Assembly: GCA_050697555.1 (NCBI GenBank)
Contig: JBOHAD010000008.1
Span: forward strand, 1-54,315
Length of the DNA stretch: 54,315 nt
Source: DASQWP01 sp050697555
GTDB taxonomy: Bacteria > Actinomycetota > Thermoleophilia > Gaiellales > Gaiellaceae
Direction: 5' to 3'
The position numbers were made by a program, and so were the translations under genes. Below the pieces are notes generated by a model that worked only from the letters and a program-made list of their open reading frames with translations, was not told where the DNA came from and made no database searches. The stretch's first letter is position 1; the number at the start of each line of letters is the position of its first letter. Below are positions 15,729-23,394 of the stretch, piece by piece.

Positions 15729-15740
15729 GAACATATGTTC
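15729..15740. promoter_or_regulatory. LexA (SOS) box at dinB
   Basis: GAACATATGTTC is a perfect palindrome matching the Gram-positive/actinobacterial LexA consensus GAAC-N4-GTTC. It ends three bases before the ATG at 15744 and lies over the translation start region of the DNA polymerase IV gene, so LexA binding would block initiation. It could also influence the divergent DUF899 operon about 140 bases away. Confidence 0.88.
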
Positions 15741-15743
15741 GTC

Positions 15744-16931
15744 ATGAGCGAGGCGACGATCCTGCACGCCGACCTCGACGCGTTCTTTGCGTCGGTCGAG
15801 CAGCGGGATGATCCTCGTCTGCGCGGTCGCCCTGTGATCGTCGGGGCGGGTGTCGTGCTCGCGGCCAGCTACGAGGCCAAGGCCCACGGCGTCCGCACCG
15901 CGATGGGCGGAGCCCAGGCCCGCCGGCTGTGCCCGCGGGCGGTGGTGGTCGAGCCCCGGATGTCGGCCTACGCCGAGGCGAGCAGGGCGGTGTTCCGGGT
16001 GTTCGAAGACACGACGCCGCTGGTCGAGGGGCTGTCGATTGACGAGGCGTTCCTCGACGTTCGCGGGCTGAGGCGGCTGTCGGGCACGCCCGCAGAGATC
16101 GCCGTGCGGTTGCGGCGCGACGTCCTCGAGCGGGTCGGTCTGCCCATCACGATCGGGGTGGCCAGAACGAAGTTCCTCGCCAAGGTGGCAAGCGGCGTCG
16201 CCAAGCCCGACGGTCTGCTCGTGGTGCCGCCCGACGGCGAGCTCGCGTTTCTCCACCCGCTCCCGGTGGAACGGCTCTGGGGCGTCGGCCCGGTGACCGC
16301 CGGCAAGCTCCGCGGCCGGGGGATCACGACCGTCGGTGAGGTGGCGCAGGTCCCCGAGGCGGCGCTGTTGTCCATGCTCGGTCGGGCGTCGGGGCGGCAC
16401 CTTCACGCCCTCGCCCACAACCGCGATCCCCGGCGGGTGCACGTGGGCCGCCGTCGGCGCTCGATTGGGGCGCAGCGCGCGCTCGGGCGTTCGCCGAGAT
16501 CGCCCGACGCCCTCGACGCCGTCGTCGTTGCCCTGGTCGACCGGGTCGCCCGCCGGATGCGGGCCGGCGGGCGGGTCGGCCGCACCGTAGTGCTCCGGCT
16601 GCGCTTCGACGACTTCTCACGGGCGACTCGGTCGCACACGCTGCCTCAGGCGACCGCAGAAACCCAGACGATCCTCGCGACGGTGAGAGGCTTGCTGACG
16701 ACGGCCATGCCGATGATCGAACGTCAGGGGCTGACGCTCGTCGGAGTGGCGGTCGGCAACCTCGGCGACAACAGCGCCGTCCAGCTCACTCTGCCGTTCG
16801 ATCGTCACAGCGGCGGCGCACTCGACGCCGCACTCGACGAGGTTCGTACCCGGTTCGGACCGGCCGCCGTGACCCGGGCCGTGCTGCTCGGCCGCGACCA
16901 GGGCCTGACGATGCCGCTCCTTCCCGATTGA
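15744..16931 (+). CDS. dinB: DNA polymerase IV (Y-family translesion polymerase)
   Basis: 395 residues: ILHADLDAFFASVEQRDDPR carries the first catalytic Asp, then ASYEAKAHGVRTAMGGAQAR and GLSIDEAFLDVRGL with the Asp-Glu metal pair, IGVARTKFLAKVASGVAKPD, the helix-hairpin-helix thumb ERLWGVGPVTAGKLRGRGIT and the little-finger domain to the end. A C-terminal QLTLPFD (residues near 350) matches the beta-clamp binding motif. ATG 15744 fits the family start; ATG 15735 inside the SOS box would add three residues. Induction by DNA damage is expected from the LexA box. Confidence 0.95.
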   Translation: MSEATILHADLDAFFASVEQRDDPRLRGRPVIVGAGVVLAASYEAKAHGVRTAMGGAQARRLCPRAVVVEPRMSAYAEASRAVFRVFEDTTPLVEGLSIDEAFLDVRGLRRLSGTPAEIAVRLRRDVLERVGLPITIGVARTKFLAKVASGVAKPDGLLVVPPDGELAFLHPLPVERLWGVGPVTAGKLRGRGITTVGEVAQVPEAALLSMLGRASGRHLHALAHNRDPRRVHVGRRRRSIGAQRALGRSPRSPDALDAVVVALVDRVARRMRAGGRVGRTVVLRLRFDDFSRATRSHTLPQATAETQTILATVRGLLTTAMPMIERQGLTLVGVAVGNLGDNSAVQLTLPFDRHSGGALDAALDEVRTRFGPAAVTRAVLLGRDQGLTMPLLPD

Positions 16932-17151
16932 GGAGCCGGCTTGCAGCTTCGGTGGTCGCTTGCCATGGTTTGAGCTCGGCGCACCCTCGCTCGTCGCCGG
17001 CGTACGCGCTCCCGGTCTCCTGGAGACACGAACGTAGCTCGCGGCAAGGAGCCCGCCTCTTCCAGAAAGGTGGTATCTCTCCACTGCCGGGCGCGAAGGC
17101 AACATAGGGCGCGGCGTGGCGCATACCTGCGTCCGCAAGCAAAGGAGCGAA

Positions 17152-17430
17152 ATGCACATCCTGCGGATCGAACACCCCGTCCCCGACTTCGACGCCTGGA
17201 AGCAGGCCTTCGACGGTGATCCCGTCGGACGCGAGCAAGGCGGCGTGCGCCGCTACCGGATCCTGCGACAGGTCGACGATCCGAACTACGTGATGATCGA
17301 CCTCGAGTTCGACAGCTCGAGCGAGGCGAACGCCTTCCTCGCCGCGCTGCGCGACCTGTGGGGGCGCGTCGATGTGATCCGCGACCCCAAGGCGCGGATC
17401 GTCGAGATGGTGGAGAGCAAGGAGCACTGA
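17152..17430 (+). CDS. Small dimeric alpha/beta-barrel-like protein
   Basis: A 92-residue protein starting MHILRIEHPVPDFDAWKQAF, with an AGGAG Shine-Dalgarno five bases before the ATG. The pattern (short strand, VPDFDAWKQAFD helix, RYRILRQVDDPNYVMIDLEF strands, SSSEANAFLAALRDLW helix) fits the ferredoxin-like fold of antibiotic-biosynthesis monooxygenase/cyclase-like proteins. No catalytic residues can be assigned. The 220 bases upstream of it contain no gene I can support. Function unknown. Confidence 0.75.
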   Translation: MHILRIEHPVPDFDAWKQAFDGDPVGREQGGVRRYRILRQVDDPNYVMIDLEFDSSSEANAFLAALRDLWGRVDVIRDPKARIVEMVESKEH

Positions 17431-17546
17431 TTCGGCCCCGTGCGCGACAACGAACAGCCGTGATGGCCCGCGAACCGGTGCGGGGAGGTCCCGTCCCCGG
17501 CGACGCGACCGCCTCGGCCACGGCGGCAAGGTGACATGATTGCTCC

Positions 17547-17945
17547 ATGCCGCGGCTCGACGTCATTGGCGTGATCGTGTCCGACATGAATCGGGCGATC
17601 GACTTCTACCGGCGGGTCGGACTGGAGTTCCCCGACGATCCGGATCCCGAGGGGCACGGCCACGTCGAGACGACGCTCCCGGGCGGGCTCCGCCTCGCCC
17701 TCGACACGCAGGAGACGATCCGCTCGTTCGATCCGGACTGGTCGCCGCCCTCGGGCGGACACCGGATGGCGCTGGCCTTTCTCTGCGACTCGCCGGAGGA
17801 CGTCGACCGCGTCTACGCTGCGTTGATCGAGTCCGGCGCGGAGAGCCACAAGGAGCCCTGGGACGCTTTCTGGGGCCAGCGCTACGCAGAGGTGAAGGAC
17901 CCCGACGGCAACGTCGTCGACCTCTTCGCGCCCCTCGAAGGCTGA
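17547..17945 (+). CDS. VOC-superfamily glyoxalase/bleomycin-resistance-like protein
   Basis: A 132-residue single VOC protein: LDVIGVIVSDMNRAIDFYRR, HRMALAFLCDSPEDVDRVYA and RYAEVKDPDGNVVDLFAPLE. The usual first metal ligand His is replaced (DVIGVIV), and the terminal Glu position reads VDLF (Asp). Metal-dependent catalysis is therefore doubtful and a binding role is possible. A CATGAT box at 17535-17540 ends six bases before the ATG, so the message may be leaderless. Confidence 0.83.
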   Translation: MPRLDVIGVIVSDMNRAIDFYRRVGLEFPDDPDPEGHGHVETTLPGGLRLALDTQETIRSFDPDWSPPSGGHRMALAFLCDSPEDVDRVYAALIESGAESHKEPWDAFWGQRYAEVKDPDGNVVDLFAPLEG

Positions 17946-17990
17946 CGCGGCTCGGCTCTATCGCGGCGTCCGTCGCGAGGCCCGCGGAAC

Positions 17991-18449
17991 TCAATCGCCG
18001 AGCGGCAGCGCGCGTCCCGCCACCGGGGACGAGTGGATGATCGACGTCGTCGTCTGGCCGAGGACGATGAAGCGGTCGAGGATCTCCTCCAGATCGTCCA
18101 TCGACCGGAGGTGCAGCTTCACGAAGAAGCAGTCCTCTCCCGTAATGCGGTGACACTCGACGACTTCGGGAATCTCTCGCGCAAGCTCCGGGATCTTCTG
18201 AAGCAGGCGCGTCGTCGGCCGAACCCGCACGACCGCCGCGATCGGGAAGCCGAGCGCCGTCGGGTCGACCTCCGCGCGGTAGCCGGTGATGACTCCGGCC
18301 CGCTCGAGCCGCTGGACGCGCTCGGCCACGGCAGGCGGAGAGAGGTTGATCCGCCGACCGAGCTCGGCCATCGTGACGCGGGCATCCGCCTGCAACTCCT
18401 CCAGGAGTCGTCGGTTGATCGGGTCGAGGAGCTGACTTTCGTTTGCCAA
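17991..18449 (-). CDS. Lrp/AsnC-family transcriptional regulator
   Basis: From TTG 18449 the protein has 152 residues: LLDPINRRLLEELQADARVT, MAELGRRINLSPPAVAERVQ (helix-turn-helix), RLERAGVITGYRAEVDPTAL, and the RAM effector domain with ITGEDCFFVKLHLRSMDDLE. An ATG at 18512 would extend it by 21 residues across the palindrome at 18484-18500, so I prefer the TTG start that matches the family length. It is divergent from an EamA transporter gene and very likely regulates it in response to an amino acid or related metabolite. Confidence 0.87.
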   Translation of the reverse strand: MANESQLLDPINRRLLEELQADARVTMAELGRRINLSPPAVAERVQRLERAGVITGYRAEVDPTALGFPIAAVVRVRPTTRLLQKIPELAREIPEVVECHRITGEDCFFVKLHLRSMDDLEEILDRFIVLGQTTTSIIHSSPVAGRALPLGD

Positions 18450-18483
18450 GTAGGCGGTGATCCTTTTCTTCGTAGGCAGTTGC

Positions 18484-18500
18484 TCCGAAATGGTTTCGGA
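18484..18500. promoter_or_regulatory. Palindrome between asnC-like gene and eamA
   Basis: TCCGAAA-TGG-TTTCGGA is a perfect inverted repeat with seven-base arms in the shared upstream region of the AsnC regulator and the EamA exporter. It is the natural candidate operator for the regulator, controlling both divergent genes. Binding is inferred from symmetry and position only. Confidence 0.6.
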
Positions 18501-18541
18501 CGAGTATGGCACACGCCGGGTGCCGGGGCGACACTTTCGGG

Positions 18542-19486
18542 ATGCCGACGCCGACAGGTGCTCACGCCGCCACTCTCCCCGCCGCGAGCCGTCGCACCCG
18601 GCTGAACGCCGGTTTCGCGCGTGTCGCGGCCGGCGCGCCGCCCGAGAGCTTCTTCGTCGGCAGCGCGCTCTTCCACTATCTCGGGCCGGCCTTCGCGGTG
18701 CTGCTCTTCGCCCTCGTCGAGCCTCTCGGCGTGGCCTGGCTGCGGATCGTCACCGCCGCCGCCGTCTTCGCCCTCTGGCGGCGACCGTGGCATGCTTTCG
18801 CCGGGCTCGACGGAAGCGGACGGCGCACGGTGGTCGCCATGGGCGCCGTCCTGGCCCTCATGAACGGCTGCTTCTACATCTCCATCGATCGCCTGCCGCT
18901 CGGCACGGTCGCGGCGATCGAATTCCTTCCTGTGATCGCCCTGGCCGCGGTCGGAACGCGCACGGCGAGGAACGCGCTCGCCCTGGTCTCGGCGGTCGGC
19001 GGGGTCTACCTGCTCACTGACGTCCGCATCGAAGGCGAGCCGCTCGGGGTCGCCTTCGCCTTCGCCAACGCCGCTCTCTTCGCCCTCTACATCGTCCTCG
19101 CTCACCGCATCGCGCAGAGCGGGCGAATGAGCGGGATCGACGGCCTCGGCGCGGCGATGCTGGTCGCCACTCTCGCCATCACCCCGATCGGCGGCTGGAG
19201 CGCTGCGCCGGCGCTTCTCGACCCGATCGCGCTCGCCGCCGGCATCGGCGTGGGGATCTCATCCTCGGTCGTCCCCTACGTCTGCGACCAGCTCGCGATG
19301 GCCAGGCTCAGCCGCGCCACCTACTCGCTGATGGTCTCGCTCCTGCCCGCGACGGCGATCGTAGTGGGCATCGTCGTGCTCGCGCAGATTCCCTCGGCAA
19401 CCGAGATCCTGGGCGTCGGACTCGTGGTCGCGGCGGTCGCCGTGCATCGCGAACGCGGCGGGCGACCTCCTGGGACCGGTCAGTAG
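18542..19486 (+). CDS. EamA-family (RhtA-like) metabolite exporter
   Basis: A 314-residue membrane protein with ten predicted helices in two EamA repeats. It contains FVGSALFHYLGPAFAVLLFA, LEGs-like VEPLGVAWLRIVTAAAVFAL, FYISIDRLPLGTVAAIEFLP, VVPYVCDQLAMARLSRATYS and LLPATAIVVGIVVLAQIPSA. The order is like the threonine/homoserine exporter RhtA. ATG 18542 fits the family; ATG 18506 would add 12 residues. The AsnC-type regulator encoded divergently supports amino-acid export. Confidence 0.88.
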   Translation: MPTPTGAHAATLPAASRRTRLNAGFARVAAGAPPESFFVGSALFHYLGPAFAVLLFALVEPLGVAWLRIVTAAAVFALWRRPWHAFAGLDGSGRRTVVAMGAVLALMNGCFYISIDRLPLGTVAAIEFLPVIALAAVGTRTARNALALVSAVGGVYLLTDVRIEGEPLGVAFAFANAALFALYIVLAHRIAQSGRMSGIDGLGAAMLVATLAITPIGGWSAAPALLDPIALAAGIGVGISSSVVPYVCDQLAMARLSRATYSLMVSLLPATAIVVGIVVLAQIPSATEILGVGLVVAAVAVHRERGGRPPGTGQ

Positions 19487-19519
19487 CTGAAGACGGGCGA
19501 CTGCGTCCCCGAGCGGTCG

Positions 19520-20032
19520 CTAGCGAGTCTCGACGAGGTCCTCGAGCGGCTTGCGCTTCGCCTTCCCGAGCCAGTCCTCGAGCGAGCGGGCTTCCGGGTC
19601 GCGGGGACGGGCCGGATAGCCGAACGTGAGGATCATCACGGGGCGCTCCCCATCTCGAACGCCGACGAGCTCGGCCGTCGCGTCCGGATCCCGCATCCCG
19701 TTCGGCGAGGAGCCGACGCCCTCGTTCCAGGCTGTCAGCATCATGTTCTGAGCCGCGCGGCCCGCGTCGAAGGCGAGCGGCCCCTTGCCGCTCACGACGA
19801 TCGCCACCGTGAAGCGGGCCCCCAGGACGTTCCGAGGCTCGAAGACGGTCTCGGCCACCCGCTCGCGGAGACCCTCGTCCTCGAGGACGAGGAACCGCCA
19901 GGGCTGGCGATTCGCAGCGCTCCCGGCGATGCGGCCGGCCTCGAGGATCCGCCGCCGCACGTCGTCCGGCACGGGTTTGTCCGAATACTCCCGCACCTCG
20001 CGCTTGCTGGCGACTGCGAGGAAGGCGTCCAC
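19520..20032 (-). CDS. Nitroreductase-family FMN oxidoreductase
   Basis: A 170-residue protein starting GTG at 20032: MDAFLAVASKREVREYSDKP, ILEAGRIAGSAANRQPWRFL (FMN phosphate contacts), LAFDAGRAAQNMMLTAWNEG and RPVMILTFGYPARPRDPEAR. It belongs to the NfsB-like/McbC-like fold that uses FMN and NAD(P)H. The length is typical of the short subgroup. The small acidic ORF 22 bases upstream on the same strand could be co-transcribed. Confidence 0.88.
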   Translation of the reverse strand: MDAFLAVASKREVREYSDKPVPDDVRRRILEAGRIAGSAANRQPWRFLVLEDEGLRERVAETVFEPRNVLGARFTVAIVVSGKGPLAFDAGRAAQNMMLTAWNEGVGSSPNGMRDPDATAELVGVRDGERPVMILTFGYPARPRDPEARSLEDWLGKAKRKPLEDLVETR

Positions 20033-20054
20033 TAGATGGTCAACGATCGAACAT

Positions 20055-20177
20055 CTATGGGAGCTCGCTGTCCTCGTCCAGGTCGGCGAACTCGTCGATC
20101 GAGACGGAGGTCTCCTCGCCCTCCTCGACGCCCCACAGCTCGTCCTCGGGATCGACCTCGGGAGCTTCCTCCACCAT
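20055..20177 (-). CDS. Small very acidic protein, 40 residues
   Basis: From ATG 20177 to TAG 20057-20055, the peptide starts MVEEAPEVDPEDELWGVEEG and continues with SIDEFADLDEDSELP. Almost every third codon position is G or C and 18 of 40 residues are Asp or Glu, as expected of a real but small coding region rather than chance. There is no strong Shine-Dalgarno. In another frame just upstream, TAKQAWKRVREQH also looks protein-like, so this could be the tail of a larger frameshifted gene. Function unknown. Confidence 0.5.
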   Translation of the reverse strand: MVEEAPEVDPEDELWGVEEGEETSVSIDEFADLDEDSELP

Positions 20178-20281
20178 GCTGTTCCCGTACCCGCTTCCAG
20201 GCCTGTTTAGCCGTCCCTGCGTGAACCCTGTCCGTAGGCGACACGTCTGGTGCCTGGCACCGGCCGTGGCCGTTTTGGGCG

Positions 20282-20698
20282 CTACCGGCGAAGGAGAAGC
20301 CCGAGGACCGCGCCGAAAAGCGCGTGCACTGCGGCCTCGTAGGCGAAGACTCTCCGGCTTCGCAGCAACGGTGGCCAGGCGCCGCTCTTCCGGTCGGGGT
20401 GCAGGCGGTCGACGACCGCCATGCCCGGCCAGAGCGCGAGGTTCTCCGCCTGCGCCGCGAGCACCCCCTGCCCCACGCCGCCTCCGCCGAAGCGCTCGAA
20501 CGCGGCGCCGAAGAGCGCGCCGTTCCCGAGGTGGAGCCCGATGCCGACCGGGCGCCAGGCGGGCCGCTGCGTGAGGACGGCCCCGAGGAGGCGGACGTCC
20601 GAATAGCCGGGCGGGGGGCGCAGAAGCCGGCTCGCGAGCGGCTCGGCGGCTGCCCAGGCGGCTGCCGCGGCCATCCCGGCGAGGGCTCCTCTCAGCAT
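20282..20698 (-). CDS. Hypothetical small membrane protein
   Basis: A 138-residue protein with an Ala-rich N-terminal hydrophobic segment (LRGALAGMAAAAAWAAAEPL), a Gly-rich middle segment GIGLHLGNGALFGAAFERFG and a C-terminal hydrophobic helix YEAAVHALFGAVLGLLLRR. Small-residue xxxG patterns suggest tight helix packing. I do not recognise a family; it could be a DUF1440-like or similar membrane protein. It is transcribed divergently from the MFS gene across a 23-base gap. Confidence 0.7.
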   Translation of the reverse strand: MLRGALAGMAAAAAWAAAEPLASRLLRPPPGYSDVRLLGAVLTQRPAWRPVGIGLHLGNGALFGAAFERFGGGGVGQGVLAAQAENLALWPGMAVVDRLHPDRKSGAWPPLLRSRRVFAYEAAVHALFGAVLGLLLRR

Positions 20699-20721
20699 CT
20701 TGCGGGCCTTATGCTCACCGT

Positions 20722-22197
20722 GTGGAGACGCTAAGCCTGGAGGCCCGGCGCAAGCTGACCCTGGCCGCGACGGTCCTCGGCTCTTCTCTCGCCTTCATCG
20801 ACGCCACGGTCGTCATCGTGGCCATGCCGACGATCGAGCAGGACCTCGATCTCGGCCTCTCGGGCCAGCAGTGGATCTTCCTCTCGTACTCGCTCGCCCT
20901 GGCCGCCCTCTACCTCGTGGGGGGCGCCGTCGGCGACCGCTACGGACGGCGCTCGACCTTCATCGCGGGCGCAGCCGGCTTCGCGCTCGCCTCTCTCCTG
21001 GCCGGCGCCGCGCCGAACGCCGAGACGCTGATCCTGGCCCGCACGCTCCAGGGCGTCGCGGGGGCGTTCCTGACGACGAACTCGCTCGCGCTCCTCCGCG
21101 GCGTCTACGGGGACCAGGCGGGGCGCGCGGTCGGCCTCTGGACGTCGTTCACGAGCGTCGCCACCATCGCGGGCCCTCCAGTCGGGGGCGCTCTCGTCGA
21201 ATGGGTCTCCTGGCGCTGGATCTTCCTCATCAACCTCCCCCTCGCCGCCCTCACGGTCGTCCTCGCCCGTCTCGGACGCTGCCACGAGCCTGTGGAGATG
21301 CGCGTCGGGCGCCTCGACCTTCCGGGCGCGGCCCTCGCAGCCGTAGGCTTCGGCTCGCTCACGTACGGGCTCGTGGAAGGCGCGGAGCGCGGCTTCGGAC
21401 GCTACTGGTGGGCGTTCGCCGCCGCCGCGGTCGCCCTCGCCCTGTTCGTGGCGGTCGAGCGCCGCGTGGCCGAGCCCATGCTTCCCTTCGACCTCTTCCG
21501 GCGGCGGAACTTCGCCGTCGCCAACCTGGAGACGTTCCTGGTCTATGCGGCGCTCTACGGCTTCTTCGTCTTCTTCACGATCTACCTTCAGTTCCTCGGC
21601 TTCACGCCCTTCGAGGCGGGCCTCATCAACATCCCCTCGAGCGCCATCATGATCCTCCTCGCAGCGCGCTTCGGAGCGCTCGCGGACCGGCAGGGGCCGC
21701 GGCTCTACCTGACGCTCGGCCCTGCGCTCCTCGGGGTCGGCGCGCTCCTCTTCCTCCTCGTGGACGAGCGCTCCGACTTCTGGACGGCCGGCATCGCCAG
21801 CCTCGTCGTCTTCTCGCTCGGTCTCGCCATGCTCGTCGCTCCGATCACCTCCACGGCGCTGAAGTCCGCCCCCGAGCGCTACGCGGGGATCGCCTCGGGG
21901 GTGAACTCGACGGTCTCCCGCCTGGGGAGCCTGATCGCGGTCGCCGTCATCGGGCTCGTCATCTCGCTCGTCTTCCACGCGCAGGTCGACCGGGACGGCG
22001 CCGTGCCCCTGGCCAAGGATCAGGTGGCCGGGGAGCTCCGGGATGCGTCCGTCGACGGCTTCCGCGCCGGGATGCTGCTCGCGGCCGCTCTGGCCTTCCT
22101 CGGCGCCGGCGTTGCCGCCGCCGGCATCTCGAACCGCGAGGCGCGGGGCGAGGAGCCCTCCATCAGCGAACAGGCAGCGGCGCCAGCTGGAAGGTGA
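20722..22197 (+). CDS. MFS transporter, DHA2 (EmrB/QacA) family
   Basis: A 491-residue drug:proton antiporter with about 14 membrane helices. LAFIDATVVIVAMPTIEQDL (motif D1), VGGAVGDRYGRRSTFIAGAA (motif A), LARTLQGVAGAFLTTNSLAL (motif B) and TSVATIAGPPVGGALVEWVS with SWRWIFLINLP (motif C region) are all present. Start GTG 20722; a TATGCT box ends six bases upstream, suggesting a leaderless transcript. The 3' end overlaps the convergent ATP-grasp gene by 35 bases. Substrate unknown. Confidence 0.92.
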   Translation: METLSLEARRKLTLAATVLGSSLAFIDATVVIVAMPTIEQDLDLGLSGQQWIFLSYSLALAALYLVGGAVGDRYGRRSTFIAGAAGFALASLLAGAAPNAETLILARTLQGVAGAFLTTNSLALLRGVYGDQAGRAVGLWTSFTSVATIAGPPVGGALVEWVSWRWIFLINLPLAALTVVLARLGRCHEPVEMRVGRLDLPGAALAAVGFGSLTYGLVEGAERGFGRYWWAFAAAAVALALFVAVERRVAEPMLPFDLFRRRNFAVANLETFLVYAALYGFFVFFTIYLQFLGFTPFEAGLINIPSSAIMILLAARFGALADRQGPRLYLTLGPALLGVGALLFLLVDERSDFWTAGIASLVVFSLGLAMLVAPITSTALKSAPERYAGIASGVNSTVSRLGSLIAVAVIGLVISLVFHAQVDRDGAVPLAKDQVAGELRDASVDGFRAGMLLAAALAFLGAGVAAAGISNREARGEEPSISEQAAAPAGR

Positions 22198-23335
22198 GCG
22201 AGCGGGCGCGCTCGCGGCAGCGCTCCACGGCCTCCTCGCGCGTCTCGCCGAAGCCGTACAGGATCGCCAGCCTGAAGCTCTGCGCGTCGTTCACGCCCTG
22301 CTCGGAGAGGTGCAGCCCAGGACGGACGAGCAGCTCGACATCAGGCTCCGGGTCGGGGACGGCCTCGACGAGCGCGTCGCGGAAGACCCGCAGGCAGTAG
22401 CTCACGCCCACGCCTTCGGGCGCTCGGGTCTCCCAGGCCGGATCGTCGCCGGCGGCGAGCTCGAAAAGCGCGTCGTACGTCGAGCGCCCATGGAGCCCGA
22501 GGACGAGCGGCGCGAACTGCGAGGCGATGCGCGCGTTCACCTCGATGATCTGCGCGGGCCCCTCCTCGGAGACGAAGAACTCGACGTTGAAGAACGCGCC
22601 CTCGAGCCCGAGAGCCGGAACGACTCGCCCGGCGACCTCGGAGAGCTCGGCCAGCCGTGCGTCGGGCAACGCCGACGGGTACTCGAAGCGCTCGAACGAG
22701 AGCGTGCCCGGGTACTTGATCGAGTCCGTCACGCCGATCGTCGTCACGCGCCCGGCGTGCACGTAGCCTTCCAGGGTCACCTCCGCTCCCGTGAGGAGCT
22801 CCTCGGCCAGGAAGCCATGGACGTCCGCCGGGTTGGCTCCGGCAAGCGTGGCGATCTCGGCGTAGCGGGCGGTGTAGCGGTCGATCTCGTGCAGGCCGAG
22901 CAGGTCCCGCGGGTCGTCGATGCGATAGACGTTCTGGGAGAGCCGCCCGACTACCGGCTTGACGAAGAAGGGGACGCCGAAGGGGACATGGCCGTCGAGG
23001 ACCGCGAAAGAGGGGGTCGCCTGCGGCGCGACCAGCTGCTGGAGCGTGCGGGAGGTCGGCTTGTGCTGGCAGGCAAGGAGTGCCCTGGGAGTCGACCCCG
23101 GAAGCCCCTTCCGCTCGGCCAGAAGAGCCGCGAGCAGAGCCGACTGGTCCTTGGTGCCGATGACGCCGTCGGCGGGGAGGCGCTCGCACTCGGCGAGGAA
23201 ACCCTCGGGGTCGAAGTCCTCGAGCTGGTCGAGGTCCGTGCCTGCGAAGCGAACGCGGTAGCGCTCCTCCAGCCCGGCTGCGTGAATCGCCTTCAGGTCC
23301 CGCTCCTGCGGGCAGAGCACCAGAATGTCTCTCAT
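22163..23335 (-). CDS. ATP-grasp carboxylate-amine ligase-like protein
   Basis: A 390-residue ATP-grasp enzyme. The N-terminal Rossmann-like part is RDILVLCPQERDLKAIHAAG. The central domain has PFFVKPVVGRLSQNVYRI (ATP-binding Lys), EELLTGAEVTLEGYVHAGRV, and the metal-binding AFFNVEFFVSEEG with IIEVNARIASQFAPLV (Glu-x-Asn). The C-terminal region is similar to the dipeptide-ligase/CarB-like subgroup. Such enzymes join a carboxylate and an amine via an acyl phosphate. It faces the MFS exporter tail to tail, so no operon partner is evident. Confidence 0.85.
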   Translation of the reverse strand: MRDILVLCPQERDLKAIHAAGLEERYRVRFAGTDLDQLEDFDPEGFLAECERLPADGVIGTKDQSALLAALLAERKGLPGSTPRALLACQHKPTSRTLQQLVAPQATPSFAVLDGHVPFGVPFFVKPVVGRLSQNVYRIDDPRDLLGLHEIDRYTARYAEIATLAGANPADVHGFLAEELLTGAEVTLEGYVHAGRVTTIGVTDSIKYPGTLSFERFEYPSALPDARLAELSEVAGRVVPALGLEGAFFNVEFFVSEEGPAQIIEVNARIASQFAPLVLGLHGRSTYDALFELAAGDDPAWETRAPEGVGVSYCLRVFRDALVEAVPDPEPDVELLVRPGLHLSEQGVNDAQSFRLAILYGFGETREEAVERCRERARSLTFQLAPLPVR

Positions 23336-23394
23336 AGCGGGACCCGCGCGTCTGCGCGAGCCACGAATGCTAGCCGCCGGAATACGCTACGCGC

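Noticed and set aside
23336..23394. Riboswitch upstream of the MetE-like gene
   Set aside because: The gap is only 59 bases and contains a -10-like box close to the start, leaving no room for a cobalamin or SAM riboswitch.
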